This document shows positions 23,641-36,185 of a stretch of 64,000 nt of DNA, in pieces. The notes under the pieces are model-generated. The model did not search any database and was not told where the DNA came from. It saw nothing but the letters and a program-made list of their open reading frames with translations. How positions within the stretch are numbered: position 1 is the stretch's first letter; each line of letters begins with the position of its first letter. The stretch comes from Chaetoderma sp. LZ-2023a (taxonomy: Eukaryota; Mollusca; Caudofoveata; Chaetodermatida; Chaetodermatidae), in assembly GCA_034401795.1 (NCBI GenBank), contig JAVVLW010001440.1, positions 395,501 to 459,500 on the forward strand, written 5' to 3'. The position numbers and the translations under genes are program-made.

Positions 23641-26600
23641 ATTGAAATATTGAAATGATGAGAATTCTATATTTTAAATGATTAAGATGCTTCGACATAA
23701 TGTAGAAGGCGTGCCTAATTTTAATTAGTATTTGGTCCCATGCCGTTACGATTCGCTTATCAATATACGAAATTTCGTTCAGGCATCCAATTCTGACTAA
23801 GTGAATGTGCCATGTAATATGGGCATGCACAGCCATAAACTTGGACAACATGTTAGCATGCCAGAGATTCATCAAGTGTTAGCCAACGAGAGGAGAGGGA
23901 TGATCAAAACATAGCTAATCAGTATATATCCCATAGAGTGTATCCAGAAATAATAGGCCGTGTTAACATCGCCTAAGCAAAGAGCTCTTTGAGAGAACAT
24001 GGCGATGATTGAATGGAAGCAATTACATATAACAGCACCGGCGACGTAACCTTGCGTATTTCCTATTTGCCATTGAGTTTCGGAACATTGCTATTCACAT
24101 TCTATGCATATAATCTTGCCCTAGGTTTTCCTAGTCTCTTATTTAGTATGTTGCAATACAAACCTGCACATGCAGGCTCTGCAGATGGTGACATATAGTA
24201 GATACGTAGTCCTGGAATACTCAAGCGTTAGACTGATTTATCATCGTAAGCCACTGCATCTGGCGTACTCCCAATATATTAATGTGTCAAGTGTGTAATC
24301 AATGTATTGCACGCAGCCGACTTCCAGTGATGAAATGTAAATATCAAAATGTCCGATTCATGCTCTACTAACACACGCGCATTATTCAAGACCGGTAATT
24401 TGCAGCTGGGAGGTTCAGCAACAGTGTGATACATTCTATCAATCAACGTACATGTATTATGGAAGGAAAATTTGCAATATCGCCTGCTTATATTGATGAA
24501 ATCAATGACTATGTAGTGTGCTAATAAATAACCAACAGGGTTACATGGGTTTCTGTACCTGATCATTTACATTGTGTTCTGTCCCAAGTAGCAAATGGTA
24601 ATAAGTAATATAAACCATGTTCATGGACCACAATTATCCATCATCACATTAATCTGCTTATGTTCAAGGTGACAACGAAATGAAAGAAATGTAAGAACAA
24701 GTGTTCTGAAACGCAACATTAATACTAGAACACATTTAGTGAAGTAACTGTACATCTGCGATGTCAGATCATTAATGAATATTAAAGCGCCTGTTCTTAT
24801 ATTACCATTGAACATGTCTGGTGTTGATCCGATAAAAAAAAAGCTAGGTGTAGTCGCAGTTCAAAGATCGATAGTTGAAATTCGCATATGTTTACATTGG
24901 GCATAGAAAGGCTGATTTCTCGTAAACTGATGGCGTCGACAATTAAAATGTTACCTTGACCCTAAAGGATAAGATAAGGTCTCTTCTAACATGCTCCTCG
25001 AAGATGTATGCTGAAAGGGAGGTTACTTATATCAAACATGAAAATTGGAAATTTGGTATCACAAATCAGCTTGACCCCAAGCGAGATATTAAAATCTTGA
25101 TGGCAAATTAGTTAGATCTCTCAACGTTCTAGCATATGGCCAGGTTTGAAGAGACTAGGAATACAACTCTAGGAGAAAATGCAGTTCACATATTGCTCCC
25201 ATATGTTTACTATGGGGATATGTGGCACGGAATAGTTGAATTCTTGAACACTATGCCATTGAGCGTTAACAAGAAAAGGTGTTACAGCATTTCTGATCTT
25301 GAGTTAATTTTTTGCAAAAAAAAACCCCAAGAACTGGTATTTGTAACCAACATGTGCACCTGGTGGCCATTTTGAACACAAACATCCTCCAATAAAAGAT
25401 CCCCAATGGCAACATCTAACCGAGTATGTTAATGATCTGATGACAACTCTAGGAGTTGTCACCATTTAAATATCCATCCTGAAAAATCCAATTCATTCCT
25501 ATGGGGCCATTTTCCATGCATTGGTGGTCAAAGATCAAAGGTCAAGGTCAGCATTTTTTGTTGGCAGACACCTTCAAGACCCCAATGATAATACCATAGT
25601 CAGGTATGGTAGTGATCCGATGAAAATTCTAGGTGTCATCAGACTTCAAAGATCAATACTGAATAATTATGCCCATACATTTCGAATGGCACCTTTGCTC
25701 ACGGAAAAGGGGATAGCTCGAAAACCCTTGTGTAGATCCAAAATGAAAGGAATAGCAATGCAAGTCTCAAGGGGTATTACAAGTTTACTAAGATTGGAGC
25801 TGATCCTGTGGAAATTGGGGAAGGACATAGGTGGCGAATCTTGAGAAAAATAATAAGAAGAAAGACCCTGAGTAAAAATATTAATCTGCGAATTAAGTCC
25901 ATCTGGATATTCTACTCTTTCAAAATAATTAGTAAGATCTTTATGAACTAATCATGTGTGCCCGATTTGACAATGTGTGCAATATTCTGAAAGACTGAGG
26001 CGAAGATATTAATTCCAGGGTTGTTAGATTATCATGTACGGTAATGCAATTGGCTTAAACATGGTCATGGCAGATGGATATGGCATCTTGCATCAGATGC
26101 CCTCCCACATTCTCTTCCTAGAGAATCGGTATTAATAGATGTGGAAATAATATACCATCAAGATACAGGTCAGTCAGGTTCGTCCACGGAAACATAACTA
26201 AATGGTAATCGTTCATCCGAAACATGACTAGTGCAAGGGATTGCAGATAACCTCAATGCCAATATCTACCCACGAAATGGGCTGAAAGTAATGCATTCAT
26301 TGGCTGTGTTCATTACACGTGTATAACAGAGATGAAGATATCACAATCAACGGCCTCAAGAGAGAAGACATAAATGAGTCCACTCTATCGCTATCACAAT
26401 ATCATTTTCCGAAATGCTTGAAATGCCATAAACTAATGGGAAGTAATACCTTCCCCCTCTACGTTGTTCGCACAAAACATAATTCTTGTAGAAAGTTCAC
26501 AATGCCACGAATGGCATATTAAACAGTGTTATGATACAGCCATGACAGCCGAGTTCAGTGGTTTCAACGCCAGTGGCAGAGTGTTCCATAACGGTATTTG

Positions 26601-29028
26601 TTAGTGTGCCGTAACACATCGCATATCTAAGCACCCTGCTGGACAATATTCTATAGCAATTCTCTTGTCCTACGATACAAGACGACCAACTAACACATGC
26701 CTTTATGGAGGCTGCAATGGATGGGATTACGCATGGAATTCTCTGTGAATAACACAACTTTGATGGAAGTATACTTATAGCTATCATTCATTATTTATGG
26801 GTGAGTGGTGGCCATCGTGTTTCTCTTTATATTCGTCAATAATTGCAGTATAGCAGCTGCTGTATTATCAACGCAGAGCACGAAGGCTATATTCAGAATT
26901 ATATGCCCTGGACGAGCAATATGTTTGTCAACCAGTGAGTAACGAGAGATGGATATATTTTCATTGTCTAATTTGGTCAAACATTAATACTAAACTAGTG
27001 TCCAATTGGCGTGAGCCTGTGAACCAGGGAGAAGCTGTCCTCTATTGATCATATGCTACTAATTTCAGTTATTGCCGGGAAATGATGGCAGTTATGTTTC
27101 TCCAGATCTCAATTGATTTCCTTGCAGTTGTCCTGGATATGCTTTCTCACAACATGTATTACGGTTACCTATTTACTGGCTGCGAATAATAGCATTGCAT
27201 CACTCGTGCGTATGTATGCGTGCGCGCGAGCTTGTGTATGTACATACATGGATGCGTGCGTTCGTTTTATGATCTGTGTAGGCATACCATCAGAAAGTAA
27301 AGATGTTCATATTCGTGATATTGGTATATATGAAAGCAGCATCTACTTTTTATCAGCAATTCTGCTAAGGGGTTTAAGATTGCTAATTAACGTAGCTATT
27401 GAATATTTTCAGAATAATTTGGCGGTAAGTTGATGTGGTAACATAGTGACCAGGGAGCATTATCTAAAAAAAACTTATTTAATTGTCATACCGGCCACTG
27501 CGATGTTTTCATGTCAGATTCACGATACCGATCTGTGTGATACCAATAACCTGACATTACCCTCCATTATCTGTTCGCACTTCTATTCCGGCTACACCTA
27601 AAAAAATGCATAAGTTTGCTTACTATATATATAATATAATAATTTCCCATCTCCGTCTATCCTCACACTACATTCTTCTCCTGGGCAAAGACGCATTATT
27701 TATCAACGACCTCAATCGCTGGATATCTCGGCAAGTTAACAGCACATCATATTCTATAAATTGTCACTTGTTTTTCCAAGTCAAACATCTCATCACACCG
27801 GAGCACATGAAATATCCATGTCGCTATACTGTATCCGAGACAATGACATTCATCATGGGGTTGGCGCTATGCGACCGAAAATTGTATTATCAGTTTTTGC
27901 TTTCTCTTCAGCTGAGGTTAATCGAAGTACAATCCAATTTCAGTTCGGCTGAGTCAGAGCCTAGAGAGAGCATGCCATTATATGCTTAGGGTGGTCCATG
28001 ACATATATGAAATATGTCTTTCCCACATAGGCTATCGCAAAAGATTGGATAGTATAGTCGAGTGTCCAGATGTGGCTAAAAATAACTGCAAACATCATAT
28101 ATTTGATTATAATGCGAGGCTCGAACTGAAAATCCCGTCCTCGTGGAACATGTCCCTGGCAGGGTGTTTGGCATAGAATAATCTCTTTCTGTAAATCCAT
28201 TGTATTGTGCATATGCAAGAAAATGGCAAAATTGTAACTTTTAACAACCTTGACTAACGCACATGTTAGAACAATTTCATGTCATGCTGATTATTTTCTT
28301 TCTTACAAGACGTCTTGACGTTCAAAATTGGAAGCAGTTCCATTTATTGCATGTGCAGATTGATCTGTTGTTATCTGAATTACAGTTTAGATATATTCTA
28401 CGACAGTCAATCAATTGAAATGAGTATATATTCTAGCGAATGTAGCGAGAGCTTTATACAATGATGGATGGGAAAGAGTGGTAATCTGTTTCGGAATACG
28501 CCTATGTTCAAGCATCCCTATGATAGACGATAGTCCCCAAATCATCCCCTTCAGTGATCACACCGGAGGCATTTCACATGGGTTTGTTTTATTTTCCTGT
28601 ATATTCATAGCTCTGTATCGGCAAGATTTGCTAGGACTTTCCCAGATTTGGTTTTGAGGTGTTCAATTCTGGTCATTGAAATAATAATAATTAACAGGCC
28701 ACGGGAACAATATCTAATTGCGTGTGTATGTTTTGCTAAGACTTGGCCAAATGATATGCAAACATGGAAATGATACACGGTAAAACCATATATGCCATCG
28801 CCCACAATGCGTTATAATTGTTTAATGATTGGACGTGCAGTCAATGTTCGCAGAGGTTAAAATTCCTGTCCAAATTCTAATATAGCCATATGTATGAATA
28901 CGCACACAAGTACAAACATACTGCCTCGCTAAAACACTGGGCAAACTCAAATACTTACCAAAAGGTGCAGAAAATTCAGATCTAGACAATATATCAAAGC
29001 AAAGTGCCTACTTGAACAAAGGTGAAGC
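23641..29028. other. Intergenic, no gene recognised
   Basis: 5.4 kb without a supportable gene. Between about 24840 and 25850 there are loosely recurring phrases ('ttcaaagatc', 'gatccgatgaaaattctagg', 'ggtcaaaggtcaagg'), which suggest an old interspersed repeat. A short CpG-rich run occurs at about 27210-27260. ORFs up to 127 codons (27606-27989) show no domain. Confidence 0.5.
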
Positions 29029-29034
29029 AGCCAT
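29029..29034. repeat. Polinton target-site duplication, left
   Basis: AGCCAT immediately outside the left terminal repeat; identical to 46246-46251. Six base pairs is the duplication length typical of Polintons. Confidence 0.93.
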
Positions 29035-29490
29035 AGTAGTATAGAGTGGCGCTATACGTTATTGTTCTTCCCAGCAGGAGGTCTTCGAGAACAATGGGTT
29101 TTTCATGAGATCAAAGGAAAAGCGAGTGGAATGGAATGTTGAGAACAATGGCGCTCAGGGGCACACGCATTCCAGAGAGCAATGACGTACAGAACGCCAC
29201 GTTTTCTCGATAACAATGACGTACAGCCGCACACATAGATTCTGCCTCACTCTAGAATGTTCTATTATTTTGAATTAGTTAACCCTTAAAAGTTTAAAAG
29301 TTGTGTATTTTACGTTTAAACGTAGTGGCGGCGCACCCCCCCCCCCCCTCCGTGGTTATCTACTGTTGTAAAAATAATAGAGTTTGATAATAGTGAAATA
29401 GTAGAGAGTGATAATAGTAAAACAATAGAGTTTAAGAGGTGGTCTGATAATGGAGGTCGTAGGAGGATGAGGAGGAGGAGGAGTTTGAGG
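29035..29490 (+). repeat. Polinton left terminal inverted repeat
   Basis: Matches the reverse complement of 45836-46245 nearly base for base apart from indels (a poly-C run at 29336-29349 and an AT-rich insertion around 29375-29430). The outer 200 bp hold several copies of a GAGAACAATG-like motif, two followed by ACGTACA. The inner edge is GGA-rich. Confidence 0.95.
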
Positions 29491-29541
29491 ATGACTGCTA
29501 TGGAGGCCAGCCGGTCTTTGCCCGGTGCTGTTCTCTGCGCG

Positions 29542-29548
29542 TATTTAA
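29542..29548 (+). promoter_or_regulatory. Candidate TATA box of the polymerase gene
   Basis: TATTTAA just inside the left terminal repeat, about 130 bp before the polymerase ATG at 29680, which has a good start context (A at -3, G at +4). No clear initiator was identified. Confidence 0.35.
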
Positions 29549-29679
29549 GCAGAGTGCTCCTGTATAGTTCGCTGTCGCTATTTGTGCTTTTATAAAGAAA
29601 CGTATAGAGATTTTAAGAGAATAATTTTTTAAAACATTTTATATTAACGAGGAGTAAATTGCATTAAAGACATAACAAA

Positions 29680-32600
29680 ATGGCAGATAATTTAAGCGCC
29701 GATATTAAAGAATGTGAAGATGCTGTTAATGTGATTTTGCAGCAGATGCATGATGCTGATGCGGCAAGATTAAACGTGGATCTATCCAATTCACCTGATG
29801 AAGATGTGGATCACCTTTTAAATCTGGGTTCTATGTTGTATGAACCCAACTTTTCAATTCCGCACGTATCTGATGAACATAACGACATAGCATTACGCAA
29901 AGTCATTCCTGAACTGTCTGATAACGATGTTGATGTTTTCAATCATTTGGACGATTTATATGATTATGATGTAATCATACCTGAGCAACCTGCTTCTATC
30001 GATGATCAAACCATACATACTATAACTAAACAATCTATTCCTGATCTGAGTACTGTACCATCATCATTTGTTAATTATCCTCACAACGAATGTGACGTAA
30101 TTGATTCTAATTATTCGACCGATGTACGTGATGGACACGATCTAAATTTAATCGACGTTGTGCCTTTCGCTAATGACCTATCTCAGGATTTAGTATGCCT
30201 TCTTAATGATTATGATGTAAATTTATTCTACGATGCATCCCTTCTTGACTTTCTAGTGCCTTCATCTAATGACCTATCTCAGGATTTAGCATGCCTTCCT
30301 AATGATTCTGACCAAAATTTATTTGATAACGCGCCAGTTCCTGTACGTATTGTGTCTTCATCTAATGACATATCTCTGGATTTAGCATGCCTTCCTAATG
30401 ATTACGACCTAAATATATTTGATAACATGCCAGTTCCTGTATGTATTGAGCCTTCTACTAATGACCTATCACCGGATGTATCATGCCTTCCTAACGATTC
30501 CGACCTAAATTTATTTGATGCCGTGCCAGTTCCAGACTGTATTGTGCCTTCTGCTAATGACATATCACAGGATTTATCATGCCTTCCTAACGATTCCGAC
30601 CTAAATTTATTTGATGCCGTGCCAGTTCCAGACTGTATTGTGCCTTCTGCTAATGACATATCGCTGGATTTATCATGTCTTCCTAACGATTTCGACCTAA
30701 ATTTACGTGATGATGTGTCGGTCTGTATCGTGACTACGGCTAATGGCTTATCTCTGGATATAGCATACCTTCCTAACGATTCCACTTATCGCATCGATGA
30801 TCCTACTCATCAACCTCTTATTGACACATGTGCAAATCATTCGATCGATAAAATTAGTCTCATCACTGATGAAATCAGTCGATGTATATCAGAGAATATA
30901 GTGCTTACAGATGATCTACTTAATCGTTATTTACAATGCGTTCGACATGAGCACGCTCAAATCGGAGGGTCGGTAGTTGATTATACCGACTATATATCTG
31001 TGGAGACTGTTCGCAAATACTGCAGTAAAAAGTTTCATCTCGAAGGTACTGAATATAATGTATCTTTTAAAAGTTATCCTATAGCCGATACACAACTATC
31101 TCATTCTGCATTCGTGTCAGGCATCTTTCAATCGTTGCTCGATACGTATAGCGAATATAGTAATGTTCAGTCGAATGATCACGTGAGAATCGAGTTCATT
31201 CACCCTTCTTTGGAAATGCTGATAGCGATGGATTTTAGGCTATGGAATGAAATTACGCCTGACATAATTTTAGAATCAGTGGAAAAAGTCATTCAGTCAA
31301 ATACTGATTGTAGGTTATCAGAGGGTTTTGAATTTCACGTTTTTCGTGTAGAGGACTACAACTCGGTTGGTCGAAATGATACTCCCATAGGCGGGAGCGA
31401 TTCTAGACATTTAAATTGATTAAATTTATATTCATCTGATTTAGATGCGTACATGTGTATAAAAGAATGTATTATACCCGTATGCGTCGAATATCCATTC
31501 TGTTTCGTGGCAGGAATATTTTTAGGAATAAAATTTTTTGAGAAAATGAACAAATTAATCTCTGCAAAAGAATGGCATAATTTGAGACGTAATAAAACAT
31601 ATTTGACGCATATGGCGCGTGAATATCATACAGCCTGTAGTATTCCTGTACACGAAATTAATAGTACTAATTGGAACAAATTTCAGGAACATTTTCGCAA
31701 TCAACTTTCTATTCACATCTACTCAGAGTCAACACATGAACGCCTATTCGGTTGCACTTCCGCGAGTTTACCGTGCATAAATCTTATGCATTCAGAACGT
31801 AATAATCATATATCCTTAATCACGTCTATGGCTGCATTTCTTATGGTATGTAACTACTGTATGCGGTGTAATGTGTCATACTCTAATGATCACTCATGCG
31901 CTGTGCGCTGTCGTAGTTGTCAGACACTTTATTCTGATAAAGGATCTTGCACTTCTACAGACGCTACGCATAAGATAATATGTACTGATTGTCATCGTAA
32001 GTTTTATAACCGTCAATGTATGTCGAACCACCTCTCTAATGGGACCTGCGAAATGGTGAAGGCGTGCCCCCACTGTTTCAGTCGCATACGTAAAGATGAC
32101 GATGAACACGTATGCGGTATGACAAAATGTCATGCGTGTAAAGAAAAGTATGTTATTACTGAAAATCATACGTGTTATTATAAAGTAATTGAAGAACCTA
32201 TTATGTCATTATCCCATGCACGCTCTATGCATACGAATACTGACAATTGTAGTTACGAATGTTTTCAAAAACACATCATTTATGATACAGAAACATATTT
32301 ATCGCCTACCGACAGTAGCAATACTAATATTCTAGCCGAGCATAAAGTCAATCTCATGGTTGCCAACATATGTTGTGATGCGTGCCTCAAGCAACCGCTC
32401 GAAGATGATTGCTCTACATGTCATCGAGGCACGAATTATGGATATGTTCGATTTCACGGGTTAGACGCGGTGGATCAGTTCGTTAGATGGCTGACACGTG
32501 TAAAAGGCTGCAAATGAAGGTAAACGAATCACTAGAAAATATGTTTTCTCTGACTACGTGGTGATTGCAAAACCACTAATCCGCATCTTAAACCTTCAAA

Positions 32601-34839
32601 TATTATCATGCGTGGTTGTTCAGTTCTCTCATTTGATGTAGGTACTATTCGGTTTATCGATTCAATTAACTTTTTTCCCCTTTCATTACGTAAGGTTGGC
32701 GATGCTTTTAATCTTTCTGTTTGAAAGGGGACATTTCCCCATCAGCTCAACATGCCTCAATATTGGGGTACGGTAATACCATTTCCCAAGAGGGAGATAT
32801 TCTGTCCACAAAATATGAATACGAATAAATTAATCGAATTTGATCGATGGTACAATGAGCAGATAGCTAGACACGAGCGCTACGATGTCGATAAAAATCT
32901 CATCGAATATTGTAATGATGACGTAACTGTCTTACGTTTAGCCATGTCTAGATTTAAGACTTTATTTTCTGAATCGACGGATGGCCAAAACCCATTTGTG
33001 ACAGGGATAACGCTAGCGGGGGGCATGTAATGCGGCCTATCGCGCTTTATGGCTTCGACCTGAGAGCGTACAGACTATACCTGATTTCTCACTTATAGTG
33101 TTTTGGGTGTAGAATGGATGGAATGGGTCAGTCAATGCGAGGGTCACCAAATTGTGCATGCACTAAATGGCGGTGAACAGAAAATATGCGGACATTATGT
33201 GGATGGAATTGATGTGTCTGAAAATATTCTTTACGAGTTCTTAGGTTGTAAATTCCACGGACACGAGTCTGCTTGTTGCGGTGATAAGTGTGATATGACA
33301 TATACACCATATGGCGATCAGACATATGAAGAAGCATATTCCGCGCTTCAATGTCGCATTTCTTTATTTGAATCATGCGGACATATGGTGAGAATTATGT
33401 TGGAATGCGACTTTAAGAAACAAGTCACTGAGTCCTCCGAGCCAAATGATTTTATCACCGAATTGGACTTAGCACACCCAATATCACCACGTGATGCGCT
33501 ATTCGGTGGGCTTACTTCCGCGATTCATTTATTTATCGAAGCGGATGAGCATACCACACTCAAATATTTAGACTGCGTCTCCATGTATCCTTCAGTGATG
33601 AAACAATGTTGTTTTCCAGAAGGGTCATATACGGTTCTAAGAGGTGATGACTTGAGTGATAAGACGGTCCATGACTTCTTTGGTCTTATTAAATGCAAAG
33701 TCCTTCCACCTTGTGATTTATACTTTCCCATGCTATCTGCTCGAATAAATTCATGCCTCGAGTTTGTACTATGCGACGAATGCACAAAAAATGAACAATC
33801 TTCTGTATGTGAACATATGGAAGAACAGCGCAGTTTATGCGGAACATGGACCACTCCAGAGTTACAGCTAGCTATACGCAACGGTTATGTAATTAAAAAA
33901 ATGTATGAAGTATGGCATTATCACGGGTCATCACAATATGAGTCACATGGCGACGATGGGTTATTTTCAGAATACATTAACCCTTTTCTGAATATTAAAC
34001 AGGAAAGTAGTGGTTATCTTGATTGTGTCAGTAGGGAGAGTGAAAAGGCTAATTACGTGGCTGACTATTATAAACATGAAGGAATACAGCTCGACCCTGC
34101 CAAAATATTGTATAACCCGGGTTTATGCTTTGTCGCTAAATCCTGTTTGAATATTTTGTGGGGACGAGTTTCTCTTCATGATCATAAAAACAATAGCATG
34201 ATATCAACACGTAAAGGTCTACTCTCCCTTCTGAATGATAAAAGTAAAACTGTAGGCTCCATTACATTCCTGAACGATAGTCTTCTAATGGCGTCCTATT
34301 TGGTCAATGACGAGTATGTTCAGTCACCATTAAATACCAACTGTATTCTTGCATCTTTCGTGACAGCCTATGGCCGAATAAAACTGTATGAAGGCTTGTC
34401 CTTACTCGGACGCTGCATAGCCTATCACGATACGGATTCGGTGGTATTTAGTACACATGAAGGTGAGCCGACCATTCAAGAACGAAGTGGGTATCTAGGT
34501 TCTTGGACGAGTGAAATCCCCTCCAATTACGAATTAACAAGTTTTTGTGCACTCAGTCCAAAATACTATAGTTATGAAACGAAGCGTCGAGGCGATCCAT
34601 CGATTGTTAAACAGGTTACGAAGGTTAAAGGTTTAACGCTCAGTACCCAACAATCAAAACAATTTAATTTTGATACAATGGAAAAATCCATGGAACAAAT
34701 TATAAACGATGGTGGAATTACGGATTGTAATAGCGTACTATTAAGCTATCCACCAAAGATCACGTGTACCGATCATTTTAGAATTCTTTCAGTAAATAGA
34801 AGTAAGATTTTCAGACCCATCTTTAAAAAACGTATTTGA
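29680..34839 (+). pseudogene. polB: Polinton DNA polymerase B, broken
   Basis: About 1,720 codons, nearly all in one frame. Residues 1-380 are an acidic extension with a 32-residue repeat. About 400-570 match the conserved Polinton N-terminal domain. From 31453 follow Cys/His zinc clusters, then Exo I (IIYDTET, about 32278). A later exonuclease motif (LIEYCNDDV) is near 32905. Polymerase motifs are intact: A (DCVSMYPS, 33571), B (KSCLNILWG, about 34140), C (YHDTDSVVF, about 34425) and a KVKG motif. Lesions: TGA at 31417; a damaged stretch with several stops at 32515-32580 where the Exo II region should be; TGA at 32722; and a pair of frame changes near 33030 and 33100. The enzyme would have copied the element by protein priming. 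The N-terminal repeats are unusual for the family; the usual length is nearer 1,000-1,300 residues. Confidence 0.93.
30168..30785 (+). repeat. 96-bp tandem repeat coding 32-residue acidic units
   Basis: About six and a half units with the pattern ND-[LI]-S-x-D-[LV]-x-CLPND-x-DLNLFD-x3-PVP-x-C-I-V-PS. Two neighbouring units (about 30488 and 30584) are identical or nearly so at the DNA level, implying recent duplication. They lie in the N-terminal extension of the polymerase frame. The unit is rich in Asp and hydrophobic residues; its role is unknown. Confidence 0.9.
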
Positions 34840-34884
34840 AACTGGGAGATTTATCATCAGTACCATACGGTTACACTAGCATAA

Positions 34885-34918
34885 TATAAATAGCAACAGT
34901 GCACATTTTCAGTCAGTA
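34885..34918 (+). promoter_or_regulatory. TATA box plus initiator for the 34927 ORF
   Basis: TATAAA at 34885-34890 is followed about 26 bp later by a TCAGT initiator-like sequence (34911-34918), with the ATG at 34927. This spacing suits an RNA polymerase II core promoter and implies separate transcription of the small genes after the polymerase. Confidence 0.5.
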
Positions 34919-34926
34919 CGTAAACA

Positions 34927-35172
34927 ATGTCGGTGTCATCTCTGTCCGCTGAAGCCGAACTAGCTGCTCATGCTATGATAACAAATGTTGCTAGTCTGTG
35001 TAACGCTGATAAGGATAAGATGCGTACGTTGATTATGAGGAGAATGCGGTTCGCTTTAAGACATGACAAAATTAATGCTGGAAGAATTATACTCATGTCT
35101 GAAATTAGCAAGGGTTTATTAACCAAATATGGGATAGACATAGTGCATTGGGTTCACGTATTATTGCTGTGA
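34927..35172 (+). CDS. Small Polinton protein, unknown function
   Basis: An intact 81-codon ORF with its own TATA/initiator. It is helical in character: an Ala-rich N-terminus (SAEAELAAHAMITNVASLC) then a basic middle (MRTLIMRRMRFALRHDK). No family is recognised. It is one of the few undamaged frames in the element, 87 bp after the polymerase stop. It could be a regulatory or DNA-binding accessory protein, but there is no motif to support that. Confidence 0.55.
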   Translation: MSVSSLSAEAELAAHAMITNVASLCNADKDKMRTLIMRRMRFALRHDKINAGRIILMSEISKGLLTKYGIDIVHWVHVLLL

Positions 35173-35376
35173 AGCTACATTAATCGATGTCTTTCTCATT
35201 CATAGCTTATGCATAGTTATCACACGCATTACAAGCCTTATATTACCGCAAAAAATATTATGATTGAAAATTGTTGTTATCCGCCATGAACTTACAGTCA
35301 GATAGTTTTCAAAATATTTTGTGCATCCAGCGATAATACGCGTCGACTTTAGTGTATCGAGTTTCTCAGCCTTGTA

Positions 35377-35613
35377 ATGGTTAAAAGTTGGTTGTGCGCG
35401 TCATTGCTCATAAAGTGTGCGATAGTAGAAGACGGTGTCTTGTACTGCGTGAATATGTACGTTATTGATCGAACAAATGCGCTCAATAAATTCAAATTAA
35501 GCGCATCTATGTACATCATTCTAATGCACATGGTCCTCTGTACGACATTGTATGCATGGTATTTACGCCAGATGTCATTCAATCCGTATGCGGCTGTTCG
35601 TTATTGTTACTAA
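35377..35613 (+). CDS. Hypothetical small Polinton ORF, possibly membrane-bound
   Basis: A 78-codon frame with ATG in good context. It has hydrophobic stretches around residues 4-16 and 44-62 (YIILMHMVLCTTLYAW), compatible with one or two membrane segments. The opposite strand is also open here (35349-35582), so it may be a chance frame. No homologue is recognised. Confidence 0.3.
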   Translation: MVKSWLCASLLIKCAIVEDGVLYCVNMYVIDRTNALNKFKLSASMYIILMHMVLCTTLYAWYLRQMSFNPYAAVRYCY

Positions 35614-35614
35614 T

Positions 35615-35622
35615 GATATATA
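35615..35622 (+). promoter_or_regulatory. Candidate TATA box of the PC4-like gene
   Basis: TATATAAA about 40 bp before the ATG at 35662. Confidence 0.4.
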
Positions 35623-35661
35623 AATGCATCAGTTTCACGCTATGATTATTCGTTCTCCACG

Positions 35662-36185
35662 ATGTTGTCTGATGCTTGCTTTAAATATTTAAATCGCCCA
35701 GCGTTTTGGTGTGATCTTGGTAATTCGTGTAAAGCGCGAACAATATGTTTTGGCGAAAAGTGGTGTATCGATCTACGGCAGTTTCATCCTGATGGTTATC
35801 CTACTAAACGCAGTTTATATCTCAGCGTAGCAGCTTTAAACAGCTGTTACAGATCATACCCGATCTTGAAGACGCGGTAAAACGTGCGCACAAAAAAGAA
35901 GGCGTACTATTTACATATTCTTTGGACAATTCTGTTCGTATTTCTATATGTGACGAATTTCCGTGTAATGACATACGCTATTTTTTCTGCTCTGACGCAG
36001 AACCATGTGCCACACGTTGCGGATTATACCTGCAAGACAACGAGTGGGAATTATTGAAACAGAACTCGAGTAATTTGCTGGCAGAATTACCTAACTTTTA
36101 CGCACCACCCTACGTGAGCGGTGACGAGTTGTTTAGCACGATACCTCAGTGCTTTTATGGTGTGAAAAAGCGAGAACATGAATAA
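35662..36185 (+). pseudogene. Tandem PC4-like (transcriptional coactivator p15) protein, frameshifted
   Basis: Two frames joined by one frame change near 35838 cover about 174 codons. The first module (ICFGEKWCIDLRQFHPDGYP then TKRSLYLSV) and the reading just after the shift (IPDLEDAVKRAHKK) follow the pattern of PC4/p15 single-strand-DNA-binding coactivators. The second module (VRISICDEFPCNDIRYF, RCGLYLQDNEWELLK) repeats the same layout. PC4-type proteins bind single-stranded DNA and aid transcription or replication, which would suit a protein-primed replicon. The last 8 nt overlap the next gene. The family call is by pattern only; a profile search would decide. Confidence 0.5.

Noticed and set aside
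25136-25844. 79- and 107-codon + strand ORFs
   Set aside because: No domain, biased by an apparent old interspersed repeat with recurring phrases.
30402-30785. 127-codon minus-strand ORF inside the polymerase repeat
   Set aside because: Shadow of the + strand tandem repeat; its own repeat pattern is the reverse of the coding units.
31894-33881. Minus-strand ORFs of 82-118 codons within the polymerase gene
   Set aside because: The + strand frames carry conserved polymerase motifs; the reverse frames show none.
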